Shown one piece after another: positions 23,545 through 33,400 of a stretch of DNA of 38,842 nucleotides. Positions within the stretch are counted from its first letter, which is position 1; every line of letters starts with the position of its first letter. The stretch is from Bacteroidales bacterium (GTDB taxonomy: Bacteria > Bacteroidota > Bacteroidia > Bacteroidales > P3): NCBI GenBank assembly GCA_017449975.1, contig JAFSYK010000083.1, positions 1-38,842 on the forward strand. The letters run 5' to 3'. The notes under the pieces were generated by a model. It was not told where the DNA came from and ran no database searches. It saw only the letters and a program-made list of their open reading frames with translations. The position numbers and the translations under genes were made by a program.

Positions 23545-25503
23545 TCATGTTATCACTCTGTGCAGGGCGCCGTTGTTGATGGTGATATGCAGTTCCTTTA
23601 ACGCTTTCTTTTCGGCCAGCAGAAGCAACATCTCCTCCTCGTCGGTACAATTCTTCAGTTTCTCATCGACCGAACGCATGCGTTGCTCCAGCTTGTTAGA
23701 TTTAAACGAAAGCACAGTTTCCACAACATCCTGCGACAGCCGCTGCTCGGGTGGAGGGATAATCACATGCTTGTCTTTCCACTTGTTGCTGATAGTATAC
23801 TCCTCGATGAACATACCCATGGCCATGTTACGCATAGCGACGTCGTTGCAACGGGCGAAGAAATTGGCATCGGGCAGCGGTTCCCCTTTCTGTATCGCCT
23901 GGTCGTAGAGGTCGAAAATCTGCTGCATCAATGTGCTGTCAAATCGCAGCTCATCGTTCTTCAAGTCACTGACTATCAAATCCGCTATCCGTCCCGACGG
24001 TATCTGTTCGTTGCCGTAGCGCACCAGCAGGGTCACCAATCGGCGTTCGTACAACGAGATTGTGCTGGACGCCGTGGGCGTCATTGGCGTAGGCTGCGGC
24101 GCTGGCGAATCGGTCGACGGCTGCGACGCCGTTCCCTCGGCCGGAGCAGGCGTGACAGCCTCCGGAGTGGGTGTATTGCCGTGTGCCGCACTACGCAGCT
24201 GTGCGATGCGTTTGGCCACCAACGTCGTCAACGTCTGCTCTGCCACGGCAAAGAGCGACGCACACTGTGTGATATAGGCGGCGCGCTCCAATGGGTCGGG
24301 AACCAGCGCTATGCTCTGGATGATGCTGTTCTCCAGCTCCGCCTTGCGGATGGGGTCGCGCTTGATTCCCTCGCCCACAAGACGCATCCGATAAAGCAGA
24401 AAATTCTCTTCGTGCTCAGCAAGATACTGCTGCAACTGCTCGCTGCCGTACTTCTGGGCGTAACTGTCGGGGTCCTCGCCATCAGGGAAGAGCACCATGC
24501 GGACATGCATGCCTTCGGCAAAAAGCAAGTCGACAGCCTTCAGCGTCGCCTTGATACCCGCCGCGTCGCCATCGTAGAGCACCGTGACGTTGGGCGTGTA
24601 GCGTTTGATGAGTCGAATCTGCGGGACGGTCAACGCCGTACCACACGACGCCACGGTATTCTCCACACCCGACATCGACATCGATACCACATCGACATTC
24701 CCCTCCACCAGATAGCATTTGTTGGCACGGCTGATGGCCTGGCGCGCCTGATAGAGGCCGTAGAGGCTGTTGCTCTTGATGTAGATCTCCGACTCGGGCG
24801 AGTTGACGTACTTCGCCGCCTGTTTCTCCTTGGTGAGCACACGTCCGCTGAAACCCAGCACACGTCCCGAAATGCTGAAGATAGGGAACATCACACGGGC
24901 ACGGAAACGGTCGTAGGCACGACCCGTCTCCTCCTTGACAACGGTGAGGCCGGTCTTGACCAGCACATCATCGGAATAGCCGTTCTTGCGGGCATGGTCG
25001 GTGAAATCGGTCCACTCGTCCTTGCAGAAGCCCAGACCGAACTTGCGTATCACCTCGTCAGTCAGTCCGCGGCCATGCAGATAGCTCAAACCCACCGCAC
25101 GACCCATCTCGTCGTTATAGAGCACATCGGCGAAATACTTCTGTGCGAACTCGGTGAGGTGAAAGAGCGCGTCGCGTTCCGACTGGCGCTGTTGCTCCTC
25201 CTCCGAGGGCTTCTCCTCTTCGATTTCGATGTGGTATTTCTGAGCCAGATAGTGCAACGCCTCGGGATAGGTGTAGTGTTCGTGCTTCATGAGGAAGCTC
25301 ACCGAGTCGCCCGCCTCGCCACAACCGAAACATTTGAAGATGCCTCGGGCGGGATTGACGTGGAACGACGGAGTCTTTTCGTTGTGAAACGGACAGCACG
25401 CCAGATAAGAACCTCCACGCTTTTTGAGCGTAAGAAATTCTCCCACAACCTCCTCAATACGGGCGGCCTCGCGTATACGTTGTACTGTCTCTGCCGGAAT
25501 CAT
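23545..25503 (-). CDS. dnaG: DNA primase
   Basis: 652 residues. DnaG makes RNA primers for replication. The N-terminal CHC2 zinc-binding domain has Cys37, His40, Cys58 and Cys61 (CPFHNEKTPSFHVNP and FKCFGCGEAGD). The catalytic core includes the TOPRIM block with LVEGNVDVVSM and YDGDAAGIKA (acidic metal-binding residues). A Pro/Ala/Thr-rich linker (about 447-480) precedes a helical C-terminal domain that should bind the DnaB helicase. A consensus promoter element ends only five bases before the ATG, so the message may be leaderless. It is on the same strand as the sigma-54 activator and aroA, but 246 bases of repeats intervene. Confidence 0.97.
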   Translation of the reverse strand: MIPAETVQRIREAARIEEVVGEFLTLKKRGGSYLACCPFHNEKTPSFHVNPARGIFKCFGCGEAGDSVSFLMKHEHYTYPEALHYLAQKYHIEIEEEKPSEEEQQRQSERDALFHLTEFAQKYFADVLYNDEMGRAVGLSYLHGRGLTDEVIRKFGLGFCKDEWTDFTDHARKNGYSDDVLVKTGLTVVKEETGRAYDRFRARVMFPIFSISGRVLGFSGRVLTKEKQAAKYVNSPESEIYIKSNSLYGLYQARQAISRANKCYLVEGNVDVVSMSMSGVENTVASCGTALTVPQIRLIKRYTPNVTVLYDGDAAGIKATLKAVDLLFAEGMHVRMVLFPDGEDPDSYAQKYGSEQLQQYLAEHEENFLLYRMRLVGEGIKRDPIRKAELENSIIQSIALVPDPLERAAYITQCASLFAVAEQTLTTLVAKRIAQLRSAAHGNTPTPEAVTPAPAEGTASQPSTDSPAPQPTPMTPTASSTISLYERRLVTLLVRYGNEQIPSGRIADLIVSDLKNDELRFDSTLMQQIFDLYDQAIQKGEPLPDANFFARCNDVAMRNMAMGMFIEEYTISNKWKDKHVIIPPPEQRLSQDVVETVLSFKSNKLEQRMRSVDEKLKNCTDEEEMLLLLAEKKALKELHITINNGALHRVIT

Positions 25504-25508
25504 AAATG

Positions 25509-25516
25509 CAAAGATA
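25509..25516 (-). promoter_or_regulatory. Bacteroidota -7 promoter element abutting the dnaG start
   Basis: On the minus strand TATCTTTG (exact TAnnTTTG) is followed by five bases and then the dnaG ATG (25503). Transcription would start at or next to the start codon. The -33 box is not clear. Confidence 0.6.
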
Positions 25517-25626
25517 CACTTTTTCTATGACATTTTGGCAGCATGACAATTCATAGTAATGCAGATAACACAAAATAAAAACAAGAAAGTGCCGTTATTT
25601 ATAATAACCTCTAATAATTAGTTGTG

Positions 25627-25676
25627 AACACGAATCTAACGAATTACTATTCGTGTTATTCGTGCAATTCGTGTTC
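25627..25676. repeat. 9-bp array ATTCGTGTT with inverted copy
   Basis: Three contiguous nonamers (ATTCGTGTT, ATTCGTGCA, ATTCGTGTT) lie at 25649-25675, with an inverted copy AACACGAAT at 25627-25635 that could pair with them. The rest of the 225-base gap between dnaG and the adhesin (25504-25728) is AT-rich and holds no gene I can support. Confidence 0.75.
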
Positions 25677-25728
25677 AAATAAAACGAATAATTAGTGGTT
25701 ACCTATATATAATTCCCAAAAAACGACG

Positions 25729-26226
25729 GTGACACGGAAAGAGATACTTGTATCGTTCTGCATCTGCCTATTGGCACTGTATAGCCACGCTGCCGCAGCA
25801 GGCGACGGTGACACGACAGCTGTCCGTGTAGGCGACCGCGTGCAGTTGTCTGAAAACCTGGGGCAGTGGGACTCCCCGGTGTGGTTTGCGGCACAGATGC
25901 ATGGCGGCGCCGCCTTTTTGGAACGCGACGGCATCCTGCTGGTGGTGCAAGAGTCGCCCAACGGTTTGGGGAACACGCCCTCTAGTACCAGCAAAACTCT
26001 CAATTCTCAATTCTCAATTCCCGATTCCACCACCAGCGCGGGCACCGCTACCACGCCTACCGGATGCGTTTCTCGGGCGCCAACAGCGGATGCACGCCAC
26101 AAGGCAGGGAGCGGACTGACGACTATGAGAACTACTACATCGGCCGCGACCGCACGCGCTGGGCGACGCATGTGCGGCGATACAACCGTGTGGACTATCC
26201 CAACCTTTACGACAACATCACGCTGA
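25729..26226 (+). pseudogene. N-terminal part of T9SS adhesin, out of frame with the rest
   Basis: Starts at GTG 25729 with a signal peptide (EILVSFCICLLALYSHAAAA). The next ~55 residues include QLSENLGQWDSPVWFAAQMH and GAAFLERDGILLVVQ, the typical opening of large Bacteroidota SBBP/PKD surface proteins. After about residue 75 the frame enters a heptamer array (25998-26025). Beyond it, this frame reads non-protein-like Thr/Ala/Arg-rich sequence to a stop at 26224, while the family sequence resumes in another frame (GHRYHAYRMRFSGAN). So this is the start of the gene at 26064-29555, broken by a frameshift at the array: pseudogene, phase-off state or sequencing error. Confidence 0.8.
25998..26025. 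repeat. Intragenic heptamer array TCTCAAT at the adhesin frameshift
   Basis: TCTCAAT at 25998-26004, 26005-26011 and 26012-26018, then the degenerate copy TCCCGAT (26019-26025). Because 7 is not a multiple of 3, each gain or loss of a unit changes the frame. Gain of one unit or loss of two would join the upstream frame to the downstream frame. Confidence 0.9.
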
Positions 26227-29200
26227 AGGTCTATGGAGCAGAACATGCGTTGAAATACGACTTGGTGGTACATCCCGGAGGCAACCCCGGTGACATCCAT
26301 ATCCAATACGAGGGGGCCGAAGGGCTGCGCATCAGCAACGGGAGACTGGTTGTCAAGACCTCGGTCAACGAGGTGGTCGAGCATCGACCCTACGCCTACC
26401 AGGTGATAAAGGGCGACACGGTGACCGTCGACGCCCGCTACCGACTGAAAGGGTCGCAGGTCACCTTTGTCGTAGGCGATTACGACACCAGCGAGCCACT
26501 CGTTATCGACCCCACGCTGGTCTTCTCCACCTATACCGGGTCGGGGGCCGACAACTGGGGCACCACCGCCACCTACGACTCCTACAAGAACACCTACACC
26601 GCTGGATTGGTCTTCAACATCGGCTATCCCGTCTCCGTGGGAGCCTACAGCGACAACTTCAGCGGCAACGCCGATATCGGCATCTTCAAATTCGACACCA
26701 CCGGCAGCCAGCGACTCTTCGCCACCTATCTGGGTGGCACCTATGCCGACATGCCGCACAGCATGTATGTCAACACTTTTGACGAGTTGCTCATCTTTGG
26801 CACCACGGGGTCGACAGACTTCCCCACCAGTCCCGATGCTTTGGACACCAGCTTCAACGGCGGCACCGAGCTGGCCTATCTCTGCTTCTACAACAGCGAA
26901 TACTACCGCAACATCTACTATCCCGACGGCAGCGACATCTTCGTGAGCCATTTCAGCAGTGACGGCAGCGCCCTGCTGGCCTCGACTTACGTGGGCGGCA
27001 GCGGCAACGACGGACTGAACTACCGTGCACGATACAACGACAATCCCGTCACCATCATGCAGGGCAACGACTCGCTCTACCACAATTACGGTGACGGCGC
27101 GCGGGGTGAGATTATCACCGACAACCTGAACAATGTCTACATCGGTTCGACCACCTTCTCCTACAACTTCCCCACCACTGCCAACGCCTGGCAGTGTGTC
27201 TCGGGTGGCCAGCAGGAGGGTGTGTTGCTGAAGCTGGACCACAACCTGCGCAACCTGCTGTGGAGCACTTACGTGGGTGGTTTCGAGGACGACGCCATCT
27301 ATTCCATCGACTGCGACGACGCCTACAATGTGGTAGCCTGCGGCGGCACCAATTCCGCAGGACTCCCGTTTCCGAGCGGCGGTGTGCAGCCTACCTTTGG
27401 TGGAGGCAGCGCCGACGGCATGGTGGTGAAGATTTCGGCCGGCGGCGACAGTCTGCTGGGCGCCACCTATTACGGGTCGCCCGCCTACGACCAGTGCTAC
27501 TTTGTGCGTTGCGGCAAACACAACGACATCTTCCTCTATGGACAGACGCAGGCTGAAGGCAGCACCATGGTCTACAACGCCACCTACAACACCCCGGGCG
27601 CCGGCATGCTGCTGGCACGACTGAGCGACGACCTGCAAAGCCGGGTGTGGAGCACTGTCTTCGGCACCCCCAACGAGACCCCCAACCTCTCCCCCACCGC
27701 TTTTGCCGCCGACATCTGCGACCGAGTCTATGCCGTGGGCTGGGGACGAGACTTTGTGGGCTACAACGGGGTGCAATGGAATACCGCCGGCACCTGGAAC
27801 ATGGCGACGACCGGCGACGCCTACCAGAGCAACACCGACGGACAGGACTTCTATATCATCTGCGTAGACAACACCGCATCGCAGCTGGAATACGCCACCT
27901 TCTTCGGTGAGCTGCACATCGAGAACAGCGACGGCGGCGGTGACCATGTGGACGGCGGCACCAGCCGTATCGACAGGTTGGCCACGCTGTACCAATCGGT
28001 ATGTGCCAGCTGTGGCGGCCACGACGCTTTCCCGACAACGCCGGGCGTTTGGTCGCAGCACAACAACAGCAGCAACTGCAACAACGCCCTGTTCCGCTTC
28101 AACATCCACGACGACTTCCCTGTGGCGGAGTTCGTCACACCACCCGCCGCCTGCGCCCCCTACACCGTGCATTTCCACAACACCGGCCGTGGCGAAAGCT
28201 TTACGTGGACCTTTGGCGACGGAGGCAGCGCCACCATAGCCAACCCCATACACACCTTCACCGATCCGGGCGAATATACGGTGCAGCTGGTGGCCACCAA
28301 AGCCGACGGCTGCAAGACCAGCGACACCGCTACCGCCATCGTGAAAGTCATCGGCAACACGCCGACCAGCCACCGCTACGACGTGTGCGACGGCGACCGA
28401 ATACAGATAGGCACCACACCGCTGCCCGGATGCATGTACCGATGGCGCGGCGGCACGGTGAGCGACAGCACCATCGCCAACCCTTACGTCACGGCTTCGG
28501 GTACCTACCTACTAGAGGTGCGCACCGCCGGCGCCCCTTGCGCGGAGGTCGACACCTTCCGGGTCTTATTCCGTCATCTCATCGACACGGTGCTGGTGAC
28601 CCCGCCAACTTGTCCCGGCGGCCACGACGGCAGCGCGACAGCAGTCACCTCGGGTGGCGGCAGCACGACGTATACCTACACCTGGGACGGCACCGCTACC
28701 AGTAGCGCACAATACGGTGGACTCAGTGACGACGGAGCGACACACACACTGCATGTCACCGACGGCGTATGCGAGAGCAGCTACAGCTTCACCATTGCCC
28801 CGCTGCCCCGACCCATAATCCGCCACACCTACACCAGACAGATATGTGAAGACTGCACAGGCGAGATAGCCGTTACCGTCGACGGCAGCGGCGACTATAG
28901 CGGACTGTGGGACGATGGTGCCACAGGTATGCAGCGCGACAGCCTCTGTGCGGGCAGCTACGGTGTCACCATCAGCGACACGAACGGCTGCACCTACCGC
29001 GACAGCGCCACCATCCAGCTGGTCACCCTTGCCGACAGCCTGCGGGCGTGGGCCGACGACACCGTGCTATTCGTTGGAAACCAGACCCGGCTGCATGTCA
29101 CCGAGGCGGCTGGCGCCACCTATCTGTGGATGCCGGGCGAAGGACTGGACAACCCGATGGCGACCAACCCCGTTGCCAGTCCGTCGGCCGACATAACCTA

Positions 29201-29555
29201 CAGTGTGACACGCAGCGACACGACAGGCTGCCAATACACAGCCCGCGTGACGCTGCACTGCAGCGCCATCGACTGTGGCGAGAGTCTGCTCTTTATACCC
29301 AACACCTTCACTCCCAACGACGACGGCTACAACGACCGGCTCTGCTTCCGCAGCGAGAACATCAGCGCCTTCCATATCGCCATCTTCTCTCGTTGGGGCG
29401 AGAAAGTATACGAATCCTATGACCCTTCGGACTGCTGGGACGGCCGCTATCACGGCAACCCCTGTTTGCCGGGCGTCTACTACTACACCTGCCACATCCG
29501 CTGCGCCAACAACCAAGAGAACGACTTGAAAGGAGATGTGACACTGATAAGATGA
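26064..29555 (+). CDS. Large T9SS surface adhesin (SBBP, PKD, SprB repeats), body of a frameshifted gene
   Basis: 1163 residues from the first ATG (26064), but the frame is open from 25986 and family-like sequence is visible a few codons earlier (GHRYHAYRMRF), so this ATG is probably not the real start; the signal peptide lies in the out-of-frame fragment at 25729. Order: an N-terminal domain (YENYYIGRDRTRWATHV), SBBP-type beta-propeller repeats (PTLVFSTYTGSGADNWG and similar, to about 640), a PKD domain (FTWTFGDGG, about 710), a SprB-like repeat (CPGGHDGSATAV) and a C-terminal gliding-motility-associated domain (IPNTFTPNDDGYND to the end), which is the T9SS type B signal. As written it lacks a signal peptide and would not be secreted. 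The USP-like gene starts 26 bases after its stop. Confidence 0.88.
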   Translation: MRFSGANSGCTPQGRERTDDYENYYIGRDRTRWATHVRRYNRVDYPNLYDNITLKVYGAEHALKYDLVVHPGGNPGDIHIQYEGAEGLRISNGRLVVKTSVNEVVEHRPYAYQVIKGDTVTVDARYRLKGSQVTFVVGDYDTSEPLVIDPTLVFSTYTGSGADNWGTTATYDSYKNTYTAGLVFNIGYPVSVGAYSDNFSGNADIGIFKFDTTGSQRLFATYLGGTYADMPHSMYVNTFDELLIFGTTGSTDFPTSPDALDTSFNGGTELAYLCFYNSEYYRNIYYPDGSDIFVSHFSSDGSALLASTYVGGSGNDGLNYRARYNDNPVTIMQGNDSLYHNYGDGARGEIITDNLNNVYIGSTTFSYNFPTTANAWQCVSGGQQEGVLLKLDHNLRNLLWSTYVGGFEDDAIYSIDCDDAYNVVACGGTNSAGLPFPSGGVQPTFGGGSADGMVVKISAGGDSLLGATYYGSPAYDQCYFVRCGKHNDIFLYGQTQAEGSTMVYNATYNTPGAGMLLARLSDDLQSRVWSTVFGTPNETPNLSPTAFAADICDRVYAVGWGRDFVGYNGVQWNTAGTWNMATTGDAYQSNTDGQDFYIICVDNTASQLEYATFFGELHIENSDGGGDHVDGGTSRIDRLATLYQSVCASCGGHDAFPTTPGVWSQHNNSSNCNNALFRFNIHDDFPVAEFVTPPAACAPYTVHFHNTGRGESFTWTFGDGGSATIANPIHTFTDPGEYTVQLVATKADGCKTSDTATAIVKVIGNTPTSHRYDVCDGDRIQIGTTPLPGCMYRWRGGTVSDSTIANPYVTASGTYLLEVRTAGAPCAEVDTFRVLFRHLIDTVLVTPPTCPGGHDGSATAVTSGGGSTTYTYTWDGTATSSAQYGGLSDDGATHTLHVTDGVCESSYSFTIAPLPRPIIRHTYTRQICEDCTGEIAVTVDGSGDYSGLWDDGATGMQRDSLCAGSYGVTISDTNGCTYRDSATIQLVTLADSLRAWADDTVLFVGNQTRLHVTEAAGATYLWMPGEGLDNPMATNPVASPSADITYSVTRSDTTGCQYTARVTLHCSAIDCGESLLFIPNTFTPNDDGYNDRLCFRSENISAFHIAIFSRWGEKVYESYDPSDCWDGRYHGNPCLPGVYYYTCHIRCANNQENDLKGDVTLIR

Positions 29556-29580
29556 ATGCGGCAATTAGTCCAATAATACC

Positions 29581-30441
29581 ATGAGCAAAGAAAAGAAAGA
29601 CCAGTTTGTTGTTGCCTACCTGCCTTGTGCGGAGGTGGTGGACTGTGTGATGGCGCACACCGTCCGACTGGCCGAGATGCTCAAAAAAGATATTATCCTG
29701 CTGCATATCGCCGACCATCGCTATCACGACAGCTCGGTCAACGAAGGGCTGCTACAACGTCTACAAAACGAGATAAACAGCCGGCAAGAGGGCACGCCTC
29801 ACGTCAGCTACTGTGTGCTGCGGCAGCCGACACGGAAAGCCATTGCCGCGCTGGGCGGACTGCTGAACAGTGTCGCCGTGGTGGCTGCCGTCGACCCCAA
29901 CGCCCGCAAGCGCACCGCCACACATTACAGAGAGGTGCTGCACAACTTCAGCGAATGCAAGACCGCCTACCTTACTGTGCAGTACGACGGCAAAACGGTT
30001 CAACAACCCCACTACGACACTGTGGCGTTCTCTGTCGACTACAGCAAAGAGAGCAAGGAGAAGTTAATCTGGGCCAGCTATTTTGCTCGTTTCAACCAGA
30101 GTCGGCTGGACCTTTTCCACCACACCTACAGCGACGAGGGGCTGCGTCAGAAATGGCACAACAACATGCGCTTCCTCAACAAATTCTTCGACGGTTTCGG
30201 CATCCACTACCAAGCGCATGCGTTACACGGACGTCAAGGACTTTTTGCCGAGACGGCTGTGGTCGAAGCGGCCCACAGGGAGGGCTGCCACCTGCTTATC
30301 TCCACCACCACCGACCTGCGCAACAAAGACCTGCTGGACTATCTGCTGGGATGTGCCGAACAGCGCACCATCCGCAACGAGTACAGACTCCCCATCCTTT
30401 TCCTAAATCCAAGGGACGACCTCTATGTCCTGTGTGACTAA
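29581..30441 (+). CDS. Universal-stress-protein-like protein, tandem domain
   Basis: 286 residues, no signal peptide. The N-terminal half begins with a beta strand and a helix of the USP kind (FVVAYLPCAEVVDCVMAHTVRLAEMLKKDIILLHIAD). The second half (from about 140) repeats a similar alpha/beta arrangement and ends EYRLPILFLNPRDDLYVLCD. This suggests two USP/HUP-like domains. I see no clear ATP-binding GxxGx9GS motif, so nucleotide binding is doubtful. It is closely downstream of the adhesin gene and ends in a strong terminator. The family call is moderate. Confidence 0.65.
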   Translation: MSKEKKDQFVVAYLPCAEVVDCVMAHTVRLAEMLKKDIILLHIADHRYHDSSVNEGLLQRLQNEINSRQEGTPHVSYCVLRQPTRKAIAALGGLLNSVAVVAAVDPNARKRTATHYREVLHNFSECKTAYLTVQYDGKTVQQPHYDTVAFSVDYSKESKEKLIWASYFARFNQSRLDLFHHTYSDEGLRQKWHNNMRFLNKFFDGFGIHYQAHALHGRQGLFAETAVVEAAHREGCHLLISTTTDLRNKDLLDYLLGCAEQRTIRNEYRLPILFLNPRDDLYVLCD

Positions 30442-30445
30442 AAAT

Positions 30446-30480
30446 GAAAGGGCTCGCGTCGGCGAGCCCTTTCCCTTTTT
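30446..30480. terminator. Strong hairpin terminator between convergent genes
   Basis: Perfect 12-bp stem GAAAGGGCTCGC (30446-30457) and GCGAGCCCTTTC (30462-30473) with loop GTCG. A T run follows on the plus strand, and there is a T run on the minus strand beyond 30446, so it can serve both genes. Confidence 0.92.
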
Positions 30481-30493
30481 AAAGAGAAGTCTT

Positions 30494-33400
30494 TTACTTG
30501 ACCACCTCGATTACACCGTTGTGGTCGATATTTCCAGTGTAGCCTTTGGCCACAAAGCGGTAATAGTAGGTACCGGCAGGCTCGTTCGAGGGATCCCAGA
30601 AATCATCCTCCGACGAGATGTTCTCAACATGGTAGACGCGAGAACCCCAGCGGTTGTAGATATCCAGACTGTTGATAGGATAGGAGAAACCCGTCACCAG
30701 ATTGCCGATAACAAAACGGTCGTTGATGCCATCGCCATTGGGGGTCACCACATTGGGGAACTGCAGGAAGTCGTTGACGAGCAACAACGTTGTCTCTGCC
30801 GTGTCTGAGCACTGATAGGGTGCGCCCGTCATGGAGAAGTTGTCGGTGCGGGCAATCAGACGGATGATATAGGTTCCCGAAACATCGCTGTCGAGCGACG
30901 TCCACGTGAAGGTGGGATTGGGTGAGCGGTCAGTGTGGAATGAATAGGGATTGTCACGGTCGTACTGAATCTCCCAGAAGTAATTGTTCTCCTCCACGTC
31001 AGGCTGCGTCTGGTTGTGCAGCAGAATCGTAGGATTCAAAACGGTAGGATATACCGGATCCCAGTTGAACGCGGCGTGGGGGCTATGGAAGACATGGACG
31101 AAATCGGGCAACAGCAGCGAGTCGACACAGCCGCCTTCCGAGTAGACATAATACTTCACATCGTAGTTACCCGCCATATAGGTGTGGGTGACATCCTTGT
31201 CGGTCGACGTGGTGCTGTCGCCAAAGTCCCACAGATAGGTGGCGCCATACACTGAATTGTTGGTGATGTGGATGGTATACGGCTCGCAGCCTTCCAACGG
31301 GTAGACACCCGGATCGAGGCTGGGCACCGGCGTCGGCGAATTGCGTACAACAATGGTGTCACGGGCATGGCAAACGAGACCCGACACCGTATGATTCTGC
31401 ACCTCGACGGAATAGACGATATCGTTGCCCGTGTTCATGGCTGTCGTAATCGTCGGCGTGGTATCTCCGGTAGGCTCCCAGATATAGGTGTAATTCTGAC
31501 TGGCGGTGAAGCGGTCGCGGGCATCGAGCACCATCGACTGAACGTTGCACAATAGCGTATCGTTACCCAGGGACGGCTGCGGGTTACGGACGATATTGAC
31601 CGTAGTAACCGTATCCCAGCGGCATCCGAAAGCATCGTAGACATGCAGCAGCAGCGGAAACACGCCAGCCGTGTCTTCCGACATGACGAAACCGCTGAAT
31701 TCATCGGTATAGTGAACTTTCAATCCCTGATAACGACCGTCGGGATAGGTGGTCGAATGCAGCGGATCGGGCTCCCACTCGATACTATCGATACCCACCT
31801 GATATTCGCAGCCATTACCCGACGACACATTGCAGATATCCATCGACCAGTTGAAGACCCAACCGTTATCAGAGCCCCAGTAGTCGCAGACCTGGATGTT
31901 CCACTCGCCATTGAGCGGACAGCCAATCAGTTCCGAGAAACTGCTATAGGGGGTATAATAGTCGAGTTTGTTCTCATGGTCCGACGGCTTCTTCGTCGTA
32001 AAGGACGACGTGTTGGCCGTTGTGCCAGCCTGGGAATAGGGTTGCGGTATCGTTTGGTACACATGATTCGTCACCTGGATGGTATTGCCAGAAGCACCCA
32101 TGTAGGAAGGTACGGAGGTGTTGAAGACAGGAACGTCTGCCGCACGACCGTCCACCAACGTATAGTTGCTGTTACGGCTGAAGCAATAGTCCAGACCTTC
32201 GCCAAACATATTATAGATGGAGTCACAATACTGACTACTACCCGTTCCATCGTAGGTGTGGTGGCTGTCACCACCATAGGGATAACCCGTGTAAGTACCG
32301 CTACCATAGTTGTTACGATCCGGGAAGTCGGCCGGCACACTGGCGTCGTAGGTCGGGTTACCAAACTTCAAAACTGCGGTGGCACCCGTAGGACAGATGA
32401 TGGAAAGACGATAGTCGCCCATATACTCATGCTCGTAGTTGATACAGATGGAGCAGATATCCTCGGCCGATTGGATGGTACGGCCCTGCGGGAAGCTGGT
32501 GAAGAACACCGGCGACGAATAGCACTGCGTGGGACAGTTAGGACCGTCGGGGATAAAAGTCTTGATATCGTTAACCTGCGTCTCACTACGCACAAAGCTG
32601 ATGGGCTGCAAGATAAGTCGTGCATTATCGCCCTCGTAACCCACATTTACCAACAAGGAGTCGGACTCGCAGATTTCAGGCAGTGAAAAAATCGTCTTGA
32701 TGGGATTCTGGGCAAGACGTACACGCACCGACTCATGATTGATGGACTTACATCCCGAGCGATCCGTGATAAAGAGCTGCACATCGTAACAGTCCGGGTC
32801 AAAGTATCCATTGTAGGGTACCCGCGTGCCACCCACCTGAATAATCGAGTCACCATTACCGAGAATCCACGTGAAAGTGGAAGTAGCATCGGTAGGCGTA
32901 TAATAACCCGTGTTGGTAGTATACTCGCCATGACCCAACAGCACAACGCCCTGTCCCTGACAGAGGTTGAGACCACGATAGAACTGGGTGTCGATCTGGA
33001 TAATCTCACCCGTAGTGGGATGGAAAGTCGTATCGTACTCATTGGCATCGCCGTAGCGACTGGTGTCGACAACCACACCGTTGTACGTTCGATAATATAA
33101 CGTGTCGATGACGGCGACGACATGCTCGCAGGGAACCTCGCACTCCACGCGCATCATGAAACCCAGATGGGAGCCGTCGGAGGCGTTCGAAGTACGAAAA
33201 CGGATGGTCAACGTCTGCGAAGTGTTGCTGGCCGACACAAAGATGGAATTGTTCAGCATATCCGCATGGAGGTTGTTGTTGATTTTAAACAACAGCCGCG
33301 AGTTGACGCTGGGACCGTCGTAGATATACAACGTATCGTGAGGGTCGATATCCAACTCGTCGAGACGCAACGACAGACGCAAGGGGTCGCTGCACATCGA

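Noticed and set aside
23683-25530. 615-codon plus-strand frame opposite dnaG
   Set aside because: Antisense shadow of a primase with all its motifs; the translation is Arg/Leu/His-rich without domains.
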